15,418 bases of DNA, from contig JAUZPX010000042.1 in the NCBI GenBank assembly GCA_030705695.1, positions 1 through 15,418 on the forward strand, given 5' to 3'. Made by a program: the position numbers and the translations under genes. The notes under the pieces were generated by a model. The model was not told where the DNA came from. It worked only from the letters and a program-made list of their open reading frames with translations, and did no database searches. Of the stretch, positions 1 through 7,275 are shown piece after piece. The stretch is from Bacillota bacterium. GTDB lineage: Bacteria > Bacillota > Clostridia > Oscillospirales > Acutalibacteraceae. Every line of letters starts with the position of its first letter. Within the stretch, counting starts at the first letter, position 1.

Positions 1-156
1 AGTGCTTTATCAACACAGTTTAGTCTAGGAACAATTTCAACAACTCCTTCTACTGTGAAGATCTATATCTGGTGTGAAGGTCAAGATTCTACTTGTGTTA
101 CTTCAAACTTTACAGCAGCTGCTTCTGGTAATTATGCAATAAACTTTACAACTTGA
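1..156 (+). CDS. Secreted surface protein of the locus family, C-terminal end only (5' truncated by window)
   Basis: The open frame enters at base 1 and stops at TGA 154-156, giving 51 residues. They contain the segment IYIWCEGQDSTCV followed by an alternating hydrophobic strand (YAINF) and the end. The same arrangement closes the secreted proteins at 6352-7203 (VIVWLEGTDSSCV) and the family domain of 7276-9111 (VTLWLESQDTTNCV). A weaker version ends 5391-6305 (VNIWIDGCD). This is therefore almost certainly the tail of another paralogue, and the secreted-subunit cluster extends upstream of the window. The N-terminal signal segment cannot be seen. The gene is followed after 49 bases by a signal peptidase gene, and a perfect inverted repeat overlaps its stop codon. 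Function is inferred from the family only: exported, SipW-type processed surface subunit. Confidence 0.7.
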   Translation, partial: SALSTQFSLGTISTTPSTVKIYIWCEGQDSTCVTSNFTAAASGNYAINFTT

Positions 157-172
157 TTTTTGTAAAGTTTAT
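139..172 (+). promoter_or_regulatory. Perfect 12-bp AT-rich inverted repeat across the stop codon of the first gene
   Basis: ATAAACTTTACA (139-150) pairs exactly with TGTAAAGTTTAT (161-172) across a 10-base loop that contains the TGA stop (154-156). No U-run follows (the next bases are AAAACG), so it is a poor intrinsic terminator. An intercistronic RNA hairpin that protects the upstream message or limits read-through into the signal peptidase gene is the likeliest role; this is inference. Confidence 0.5.
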
Positions 173-205
173 AAAAACGTTTAAAATTTAGAATGGAGAC
201 ACCTG

Positions 206-958
206 ATGAAAAACAAAAAGGTTAAAAAAGTAATTAATATTATTATTGATGTGTTGATTGGTTTAGTATTAATAACTTCAATCATAATTGCAATTATCTC
301 TCTTTCATCTTCTTCGTCAGGTGTCCCAAATTTATTCGGTTATGCGCCGATGAGTGTTCAATCGGATTCTATGGATTCCGATAAACCGAATGATTTTAAA
401 AAAGGCGACTTAATTATTAGTAAAGTTATGCCGAAAGGTACTGAATATAATATTGGTGATATTGTTACTTTTTCTATTGCAAAAGATGGGAAATTGGTAC
501 CGGATACCCATAGGATTTTCAGCAAAACAAAAATAGACGGAGTAATCTATTATCAAACAAAAGGTGACAATGCACCTGGTATTGATCCGAAACAACAAAC
601 TAGTGATACGATTATTGCAAAATATTCAGGAATAAAATTGTCTGGTTTTGGGTTAGTGCTAGATTGCTTAAAGTCACAGGTTGGTTTCTTCTTTGCGGTT
701 CTTCTTCCAATGGCATTGCTGTTTTTATATGAGTTATATGTTGTAATAATGAATTTAATTGCTTATAACAAAGAGAAAGCAATTCTTGCGGCAGAAGAAG
801 CAAATAAAGCAAGGCTTAGAGAAAGTGGAATTGCCGATCTTACAGAAGATCAAATGAAGCAAGCGGTAGAACAATATCTTGCTAAATCAAAAGATGAAAG
901 TTCTGAAGCAACGATGTCATCAGAAGAGATTGCTGAAAACCAAGATGAAGAAATCTAA
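206..958 (+). CDS. sipW: SipW-type (ER-type, S26B) signal peptidase I with acidic C-terminal tail
   Basis: This is a membrane serine peptidase predicted to remove signal peptides from exported proteins on the outer face of the cytoplasmic membrane. The 250 residues show a basic start, an N-terminal membrane segment (about 10-33), and the catalytic-serine box S-D-S-M with Ser55 before Met. The second box has the histidine of the ER-type family (T-H-R-I, His102) where bacterial-type enzymes have lysine. Then come T-K-G-D-N with Asp121 and Asp127 as acid candidates, and a second membrane segment (about 158-183). The usual family box is SGSM, so Asp in place of Gly is a small oddity. Residues after 187 form a cytoplasmic, Glu/Asp-rich tail. 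ATG 206 has GGAG seven bases upstream. The setting among exported proteins with TasA-like cleavage motifs supports a SipW role, as in the Bacillus tapA-sipW-tasA operon. Confidence 0.88.
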   Translation: MKNKKVKKVINIIIDVLIGLVLITSIIIAIISLSSSSSGVPNLFGYAPMSVQSDSMDSDKPNDFKKGDLIISKVMPKGTEYNIGDIVTFSIAKDGKLVPDTHRIFSKTKIDGVIYYQTKGDNAPGIDPKQQTSDTIIAKYSGIKLSGFGLVLDCLKSQVGFFFAVLLPMALLFLYELYVVIMNLIAYNKEKAILAAEEANKARLRESGIADLTEDQMKQAVEQYLAKSKDESSEATMSSEEIAENQDEEI

Positions 959-1058
959 AAAGTTTTTAGCATGCAAAAATTATACTTAGATATGGATGAA
1001 AAATAGAAATCTTTTTTCACTAACAGAATATAAGATTTATTGATCCATGCTCCCAATG

Positions 1059-1070
1059 TCCGTTAACGGA
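1059..1070. repeat. 12-bp perfect palindrome upstream of the ATPase gene
   Basis: TCCGTTAACGGA reads the same on both strands and lies in the 147-base gap between the peptidase stop (958) and the preferred ATPase start (1106). Its last base is the A of an in-frame ATG at 1070 that has no ribosome site. It could be an operator or an RNA element. I found no convincing -35/-10 pair in the gap, so its role is open. Confidence 0.35.
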
Positions 1071-1090
1071 TGAATCTTTTTAAGTGCATT

Positions 1091-1097
1091 AAAGGAG
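1091..1097 (+). promoter_or_regulatory. Ribosome binding site that sets the ATPase start at GTG 1106
   Basis: AAAGGAG lies eight bases before GTG 1106. The earlier in-frame ATG at 1070 has no Shine-Dalgarno sequence and overlaps a palindrome, so translation probably begins at 1106. Confidence 0.6.
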
Positions 1098-1105
1098 CTG
1101 TAAAC

Positions 1106-2650
1106 GTGAGTAGCGATACAATATTCGGATTTTTATATGAGTTCTTAGGTCAATTTTTTGGCTCTTTGTGGTCGATAGTTGTTGCATTGTTTACAGGCAT
1201 AGGAAATGCCTTTAACTTTGCTGAATATGGCCGCATTATTTCGAGTTATACAACAAAATTAGGCGGTTTAGGCTGGGTAATTGCGGTACTTGCTATCGTA
1301 GTTTTAGCAGCCGTTTTGGTATTGCTTGTATTTCTTGTTGTAATGTCCTTAAAAAAATTCTTCCGATTTCGTAAGAAAGCCGGTAGCACAAATGATTTGA
1401 TTCAGGAAGTCAATGCCCTGAATAAAGAGGTTATGCGCCTTAATTTAGAAAAAGATAAGATTTTGTCGATGAAAATTTCCCAGATAGGTCTTAATCCTAA
1501 TGAGATTTCACAGCTTACAGGTGAAGAAATGGATGCGCTTAACAATCAAGAAGAAGTTTTGGAAGATGGTGGATGCCGCTTCTTTAAACTTAATGAAGTT
1601 GATCAGAAATGGGCAAATTATGTTCCGCCTGAATATGACAATGAAATTACGCTTGAGCAAATTTGCGATACTTTCCGTAACTTTGCATGCAGCAAGATGA
1701 GACTTTACTACGATATTAAAATTATCCGTTTGTTCCTAGCCTCTTTTGCTTCAACAAGACTTATTATTTTGCAAGGTATTTCAGGTACAGGTAAAACTTC
1801 GTTGCCATACGCTTTCGGTAAATTTCTTCAAAATGACGCTATTATCACTTCGATTCAGCCGTCCTGGCGTGATCGTACCGAGCTGTTTGGCTATTTTAAT
1901 GAATTTACAAAAAAATACAACGAAACAGAGCTTCTCCGTGCGATGTATGAAGCTACATATAACGAAAACATTTATTTAGTAATTCTTGACGAAATGAACA
2001 TTGCCCGTGTTGAGTATTATTTTGCCGAAATGCTTTCAATTTTGGAAATGCCATCCCGTGATGAGTGGGTTGTAGACTTGGTTCCAAATGTATGGGATAC
2101 CGATCCTAAACACATCCAAAACGGAAAACTTTATTTGCCTGAAAACATGTGGTATATCGGTACAGCAAATAACGATGACTCAACATTTGCCATTACTGAT
2201 AAAGTTTACGACAGAGCAATGCCGATTGAAATTAACACAAAAGGTATCCCGTTCGATGCTCCTCAGACAGGACCTATTAATCTAAATTATAAGCATCTTG
2301 AAGAAATGCTTAATACTGCAAAGCGTGAAAACCTTGTTTCAGATGCAAGCTTAAAGAAAGTCGAAATGCTTGACGATTATGTAATTGAACATTTCCGTCT
2401 GGCTTTTGGTAACCGTATTGTTAAGCAAATGCGTGAGTTTATTCCTGCATTTGTAGGATGCGGCGGCTCAGAACTTGATGGTCTCGATTACGTTCTGGCA
2501 CGTAAGGTGCTTAGAAAGTTTGAAAGTCTTAACCTTTCATTTATTCGAGATGAAATTGACGGTCTCTGCGATTATTTAGATCAGCTTTTCGGGCGTGAAA
2601 ACATGCTTGAATGCAAAGATTATTTACGCAGATTGCAGAAACTCGTATAA
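1106..2650 (+). CDS. Membrane-anchored McrB-like AAA+ ATPase/GTPase
   Basis: The protein has 514 residues from GTG 1106, the start with a good ribosome site; ATG 1070 would add 12. Hydrophobic stretches at about 5-37 and a strong membrane helix at 56-80 are followed by a basic K/R cluster, so the rest should be cytoplasmic. A short coiled coil lies near 96-120. The NTPase module has Walker A GISGTGKT (224-231), Walker B YLVILDEMN (290-298, Asp295/Glu296), the segment TANNDDST (353-360) at the sensor-1 position, and arginine-finger candidate Arg370 in KVYDRA. This layout matches the McrB branch of AAA+ proteins. The next gene carries a DUF2357 (McrC-like) region, the usual partner. The membrane anchor and the surface-protein setting are unlike restriction McrB. 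I infer that it powers assembly, export or remodelling of the surface structure; whether it uses ATP or GTP cannot be read from the sequence. Confidence 0.8.
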   Translation: MSSDTIFGFLYEFLGQFFGSLWSIVVALFTGIGNAFNFAEYGRIISSYTTKLGGLGWVIAVLAIVVLAAVLVLLVFLVVMSLKKFFRFRKKAGSTNDLIQEVNALNKEVMRLNLEKDKILSMKISQIGLNPNEISQLTGEEMDALNNQEEVLEDGGCRFFKLNEVDQKWANYVPPEYDNEITLEQICDTFRNFACSKMRLYYDIKIIRLFLASFASTRLIILQGISGTGKTSLPYAFGKFLQNDAIITSIQPSWRDRTELFGYFNEFTKKYNETELLRAMYEATYNENIYLVILDEMNIARVEYYFAEMLSILEMPSRDEWVVDLVPNVWDTDPKHIQNGKLYLPENMWYIGTANNDDSTFAITDKVYDRAMPIEINTKGIPFDAPQTGPINLNYKHLEEMLNTAKRENLVSDASLKKVEMLDDYVIEHFRLAFGNRIVKQMREFIPAFVGCGGSELDGLDYVLARKVLRKFESLNLSFIRDEIDGLCDYLDQLFGRENMLECKDYLRRLQKLV

Positions 2651-2689
2651 TAATTACCTAAAATTATATAGAAGAGGTGAGTAAGCTCT

Positions 2690-5389
2690 ATGATGGATTT
2701 CAGCAAATACTATCGTGTGTATATGCAAATGCAGGATACATTAGAAGATGATTTTACTTACCATTATGTTGCAAAAGCTTTTGCTGACGATGTTGACGGA
2801 AATGACAATGACCTGCTTTCAGGTAAAATATATAGTAGAGTCATTGACATGGAATGGGTTGAAGCTTTAGAAAATGCCCTTATATATATTGACAAAGCGA
2901 TTCGAGAGAAGAGACGCTTTATTGAACAGAACGAAGAAATCGTTCCTATTGAGAGAGCAAGAAAAATAACGAATGAATCTATCCGTCACTTGGCACAACA
3001 CACCAGCATGATTTCCAGAGTGGAAGAGGATACGGTTACTCCAGAGCGAATTCTCGAAATTCAAAGAGAAGAAAGTTTCGGTATTTACGAAAACCGCTTT
3101 TTACATACGCTTCTTAATAATGCAATGCGTTTTGTCGAGAGCCGTTATAAAAATATGAAAAATGCACCTGAAGATACATTTACCAAGGTGCAAATGAAAC
3201 GTCACGTAGAGCTTAACGAACAGGTTTTGGATTTTGATATTACATATTCTGCCGAAAGTCATGAGCAGCATCATGATAAACTGAGTTTAAGTACAGATAT
3301 TTCCGAACTTTCCGATTTTGAACGTGTTCTGCGTATTCGTAGAGTTCTTTCTGATTTTATTGCAGCACCGCTTATGAGAGATATGGCACGCTATGAGCCA
3401 GTTCGCCCGCCAATTCTCCGTACGAATTTGATGACAAAAAACCCGAATTTCCGTCAGGCATTGGAACTTTGGTTGTTTATTGAAACATATAAAAAACCGG
3501 GTTACGATTTAGTCGGAAAAGATTACTCGGGAAAAATGGACGAACAAGTCCAAAAAGAATTGTATAATGTAATGTCTTTTCAGCATTTTGCGCTTAGTAT
3601 GGCAACAAACGAAGCTTTACGTAAAATGCTTCATGAAAAATATTTGGAAGAAAACGAGCGTATTGCAAAAGAGAACGAACGTCCTGAGGGCGAAATAGAA
3701 AATGAAATTGAATTCAGGGTTCGCCAAGTTCGTGAAGAAGAAATGCAGGTTCGCTTAGAAGAGATTCGTGTTCGTGAAAAGCAAATTAAAGATTTGCTTT
3801 CAAATGTTGCCAGCATGAAGCTGACACTTCAACAACGCGATGACTCTATTAAAGAACTTAAAGGCAGTCTGGTCGTTTGTGAGGCACAGCTTCGTGAATG
3901 TAAGGATGAACTTTTTGCATTAACTTCAAAAGTTCAGCAGTATGAAGAACTAATTGAAACACAAAAAGAACAAATTACATTGCAGGAAGCAACAATTACA
4001 CAATGCAATTTAACTATTGATGAGTGTAAAGCTAACATTTCCCGTTTGGAAATGGAAAAAGCTCAATTGGAAGATACCAAGGTTCAATTGGAAAATACTG
4101 TTCTGCAGCTTCGTGAAGAAAATAATCACCTTCAAACTGTTATCAAAGAGAACACCGAAAAGATTAATTCTCTAAATGAAGAAATAAATGTGATGCACGA
4201 GGCATTAGCAAAAAGCGCAGAAGAAATTAATCTGTTAAAAACTACGATTCATGAACAGAATGAGGAAATTGCCCGTAATCAAAGTTCAATTGCGGAATTG
4301 AATCAGTCTGTTCATGATTTGCAAGTAAACATAGAAAATCAAAAAAATCAATATGACGGTCAAATTAGTGACTTAAATGCAAAGCATGAAAACAATATTT
4401 CAGAGCTTACAAATCAATATGAGAGAAAGATTTCTGAAAAAGCGTCATTTTATGAAAAGAGACTTTCTGATCAGGCAGCACAGCATGAAAGCAAAGTGTC
4501 AGGATTAACAGTACAGTATGAGGATAAAATTTCTCAGCTTAATGACAATCATGTACAAGAAATCAGCCAAGCAAACAAAAGCTTTGATTTGACTGTTTCT
4601 CAAATGAAAACCATGTTTAGGTTAGAGATTGAGAATCTTTTAACCAAAAACGAAACCGAGAAAAAAGTTCACAGCGAAGAGTTGGAGCAATTGAAAAAAG
4701 CGCATGATGATGCAGTTGATTCAATTATTGCAAAACATAAAACTGAAGTTGAATCACTTAAGCACGAAGCAGAATTGAATTTGCAGAAAGCATTGAAGGC
4801 AGAAAAATTAAGTGCGGAAAAAGAGATAAAGCGAATTACGCATGAAACTAAAGTTCAAATAAAGTCTGCACAAAAAGATTCCGAAAAACGAGTTTCTCAA
4901 GCACAACATCTTACAAGAGCAAATGGTAAAAAAATCATTGACACTTTCCAATCTGATTATGTTACGGGTGTCACAGGAATTAATTCTCTTATTGCAGTTT
5001 CATTGGCAGCAAGTAATATTCCTGCATATGAAATGATGCAATACCTTAACAGCAGTCAAAATAAACTTAATGCACTTTTTATCTCTAAAGATAATAAAGC
5101 AGTATATTTCAGCAGTTATGAAAACGGTAATTTAAAGCTTATTCATAAATTCAAGGGTGCTGCTAATATGAATGTCTGCGAGCAGATTTTTGCTGAAAGA
5201 CTTAACTCTTCTGACAAGAATATTGCCTATATCACGTTTAGCAGTGATCAAAAACATTATGCTGAAAACTTATGTCAAAAACTCCAAAATGAGTTTTCTT
5301 TTCAACAAGTTAATTCAATTGTTTCCGAGAATCAAACCTCCGGAAATACAATGAGCAGGATAGGTATATTTTTTGTGAAGAGTGAGTAA
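2690..5389 (+). CDS. DUF2357 (McrC-like) protein with long coiled coil and DegV-like C-terminus
   Basis: The protein has 899 residues; ATG 2690 lies eight bases after AGAGGTGAG, and a second ATG follows at once. Residues 1-310 look like the DUF2357/DUF524 family that partners McrB-type NTPases: W-x-x-x-L-E-N-A-L near 56-64, a conserved AR...HLAQHT stretch (90-105), the hallmark YENRFL (133-138), RPP near 239-241, and LELWLFIE near 258-265. Residues about 345-740 are Glu/Lys/Gln-rich heptad-like coiled coil with imperfect internal repeats. Residues 745-899 form a compact domain with DegV-like features: VTGVTGINSL, a Y-E-M-M-Q-Y-L helix, a helix-rich segment with QKHYAENLCQKL, and a closing R-I-G-I-F-F-V strand. 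No PD-(D/E)xK nuclease motif is visible. It follows the ATPase by 39 bases and is coupled to the next gene. Inference: a structural or regulatory partner of the ATPase. Confidence 0.7.
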   Translation: MMDFSKYYRVYMQMQDTLEDDFTYHYVAKAFADDVDGNDNDLLSGKIYSRVIDMEWVEALENALIYIDKAIREKRRFIEQNEEIVPIERARKITNESIRHLAQHTSMISRVEEDTVTPERILEIQREESFGIYENRFLHTLLNNAMRFVESRYKNMKNAPEDTFTKVQMKRHVELNEQVLDFDITYSAESHEQHHDKLSLSTDISELSDFERVLRIRRVLSDFIAAPLMRDMARYEPVRPPILRTNLMTKNPNFRQALELWLFIETYKKPGYDLVGKDYSGKMDEQVQKELYNVMSFQHFALSMATNEALRKMLHEKYLEENERIAKENERPEGEIENEIEFRVRQVREEEMQVRLEEIRVREKQIKDLLSNVASMKLTLQQRDDSIKELKGSLVVCEAQLRECKDELFALTSKVQQYEELIETQKEQITLQEATITQCNLTIDECKANISRLEMEKAQLEDTKVQLENTVLQLREENNHLQTVIKENTEKINSLNEEINVMHEALAKSAEEINLLKTTIHEQNEEIARNQSSIAELNQSVHDLQVNIENQKNQYDGQISDLNAKHENNISELTNQYERKISEKASFYEKRLSDQAAQHESKVSGLTVQYEDKISQLNDNHVQEISQANKSFDLTVSQMKTMFRLEIENLLTKNETEKKVHSEELEQLKKAHDDAVDSIIAKHKTEVESLKHEAELNLQKALKAEKLSAEKEIKRITHETKVQIKSAQKDSEKRVSQAQHLTRANGKKIIDTFQSDYVTGVTGINSLIAVSLAASNIPAYEMMQYLNSSQNKLNALFISKDNKAVYFSSYENGNLKLIHKFKGAANMNVCEQIFAERLNSSDKNIAYITFSSDQKHYAENLCQKLQNEFSFQQVNSIVSENQTSGNTMSRIGIFFVKSE

Positions 5390-5390
5390 T

Positions 5391-6305
5391 ATGATTTCGT
5401 TAAAATTGTTTGTGCAAAAACGCAATTTGCCACTTAAAAACTTAATACTTCTGCTTGTGCTTGTTATATCTATGATTACAGCAGCATGGGCTTGGTTTAT
5501 ATCCAGTTCAACTGCAAGTGCAAATGGGATGAGTGTATCTCTGCAAGCTCTAAACAATCTTACGGTTTCTCTTGATAATACTAACTACTATCAAAGTGTT
5601 GATATTACAAAAAGTTCCAGTGTTATGCAGAATCTTGATTTTCTTGATATTACCGGAGATGGGCAAACTTTTTTGCGCCCTATATTGAATCAATCAACCA
5701 GTGGAGCAAGTCCTGATACAACAAAAACATGGTCTGCACCTACAGCTGGGAAAGAATACCTCTCTTTTAATGTATATCTTCGTTCAAATACAAAATGCAG
5801 TGTTTATTTAAATCAGGGGTCAAGCGTAGATCCTGTTTCAAGTACACTTACTTGGGATTCTTCAGTAACTGATACAAGTTCCTATAATCCAAGTACTTAC
5901 GGGAATTTTTCAAAAGACTGTTTGGTTGGCGCAACAAGAGTTTCAGTCATTGATGCGTCAAATTCTTTGCGTTTTGTTTGGATTCCACGACCTGATATTT
6001 ATTTAAATACCAGTACCACTCCATGGACTGTTACAACAGGGTTAACATCCGGAAGTTCTTTTATTCATCAATATTATGATGCGAGCAAGACTTTGCAAAC
6101 TTCTTCAAAGACAATTACGAGCCTGCCTACATCCCCGGATAGCACTACACTTGTAGCAACATTGAGCGGAACGCCTGACTCTAGTGGATATTATTATTCC
6201 AATTTTCATGTGAATATTTGGATTGATGGTTGTGACGCTGAAGCAAGAAGAGCTCTTTCGGGTGGTCAGTTTAATGTAAATTTGGCATTAAAGGCAGTAT
6301 TTTAA
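5391..6305 (+). CDS. Secreted SipW-type substrate, surface subunit 1
   Basis: The 304-residue exported protein is of no family I can name. It has a basic N-terminus, a hydrophobic segment (about 17-34), and then A-W-A followed by W-F (Ala32-Trp35). This resembles the TWA/AF cleavage site of Bacillus TasA, so cut after Ala34 is predicted. The mature part is Ser/Thr/Tyr-rich and probably all-beta. It ends with VNIWIDGCD (274-282) and alternating hydrophobic residues, a diverged form of the locus signature. There is no LPxTG motif or second membrane segment. ATG 5391 comes one base after the TAA of the coiled-coil gene, which suggests translational coupling; GTG 5382 is in frame but lies inside the likely AAGAGTGAG ribosome site. 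It is therefore expressed together with the ATPase pair, and may be an anchor or minor subunit. Confidence 0.7.
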   Translation: MISLKLFVQKRNLPLKNLILLLVLVISMITAAWAWFISSSTASANGMSVSLQALNNLTVSLDNTNYYQSVDITKSSSVMQNLDFLDITGDGQTFLRPILNQSTSGASPDTTKTWSAPTAGKEYLSFNVYLRSNTKCSVYLNQGSSVDPVSSTLTWDSSVTDTSSYNPSTYGNFSKDCLVGATRVSVIDASNSLRFVWIPRPDIYLNTSTTPWTVTTGLTSGSSFIHQYYDASKTLQTSSKTITSLPTSPDSTTLVATLSGTPDSSGYYYSNFHVNIWIDGCDAEARRALSGGQFNVNLALKAVF

Positions 6306-6351
6306 TAAAAACGTTTTGTGTATTGTTATTTACCTGTGAGGAGGTGTAATA

Positions 6352-7203
6352 ATGAATATAAGTATAAATAAAATAAGAAAAATAAATATAAAAAGTATAT
6401 TTATATCTGTTATTGCACTGATTTTAATGATTTTTCTTGTTACAGGATCATCATTCAGTTGGCTTCAAGCGCAGCCGAATGTGCAGCTTAACACAGGTTC
6501 AAATCTAATTCTTGATGCATCCGCAGGGCTAAATATGGATTATAATGGGAGTTATTCAGGCAGTACCGTTAAGTTGAGTGATTTAACATTTGCAGAAGCT
6601 TCCAGTATAGATGGTAGAAATATGTTTTTTCCAACTGTCGGTTCAGGAATAACAAGCCCTACATCCGCTTCGGGAACAAACACCTCTACAAATTTGTTAA
6701 AATTTCGCGAAGCATGTGCAGGAGATATTAATACAAGGTATGCTGTATGCGATTTAACAATGAGCTGTAGTTTAGGTGCCACGGATGTTTGGTTTGATTC
6801 TTCTAGCAATTGCTATTACGGCGGTACTACAACAACAGCTTCTCCTATGCGTATTGCAATTTATACAAATGACGGGTCGAATCCGATTGTATTTGACCCC
6901 GATGCTTTAGCAGGCAATCCGAAAACCGTAAGTGCGGTTTCTTCTATTAGTAATACGGATGGTACCCCAACAACTGCAACACAAACTGCAAATGCATTTA
7001 GCACTTACGAGCCTACTTCGCAAAGCGGAACAGGCACTGCTTTATTTCATCTTAGCAAAGGAGAACAAAAAAAGGTTTCTGTTATTGTGTGGCTGGAAGG
7101 GACAGACTCTTCATGTGTTGATACAAATGTCGGTAAATCTATTGATTTAAATATTAAATTTACAAGTTCTTGGGATCAATCCGCAACAACCGCAACATCA
7201 TAA
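6352..7203 (+). CDS. Secreted SipW-type substrate, surface subunit 2
   Basis: The 283-residue exported protein starts at ATG 6352 behind a very strong AGGAGGTG ribosome site (6339-6346). A lysine/arginine-rich start, a hydrophobic segment (about 15-33) and S-F-S before Trp37 give a TasA-like processing site. The mature region shares a series of short motifs in order with the first 275 residues of the 7276-9111 protein: EASSxDG, FR[EK]A, WFD, a NDG turn, and the terminal WLEGTD...C signature (Trp247, Asp252, Cys255). The two are therefore paralogous across the whole domain. The end is a short Ser/Thr tail with no sorting motif. The strong ribosome site suggests a high copy number, as for a major structural subunit. 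Function is inferred from context only. Confidence 0.7.
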   Translation: MNISINKIRKINIKSIFISVIALILMIFLVTGSSFSWLQAQPNVQLNTGSNLILDASAGLNMDYNGSYSGSTVKLSDLTFAEASSIDGRNMFFPTVGSGITSPTSASGTNTSTNLLKFREACAGDINTRYAVCDLTMSCSLGATDVWFDSSSNCYYGGTTTTASPMRIAIYTNDGSNPIVFDPDALAGNPKTVSAVSSISNTDGTPTTATQTANAFSTYEPTSQSGTGTALFHLSKGEQKKVSVIVWLEGTDSSCVDTNVGKSIDLNIKFTSSWDQSATTATS

Positions 7204-7275
7204 ATTAATTTACTTCTAGTGCTATTTATAATTGTAAATGGATTTTAATAATATTTAAAGAAAAGGGTGAGTGAT

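Noticed and set aside
959..1105. Promoter between the first peptidase and the ATPase
   Set aside because: TATACT (981-986) and TATAAG (1029-1034) resemble -10 boxes, but neither has a -35 box at suitable distance.
1106..5389. Classical McrBC restriction system
   Set aside because: No DNA-recognition domain at the N-terminus of the ATPase (it has membrane helices instead), no nuclease motif in the partner, and the setting is a surface-protein operon.
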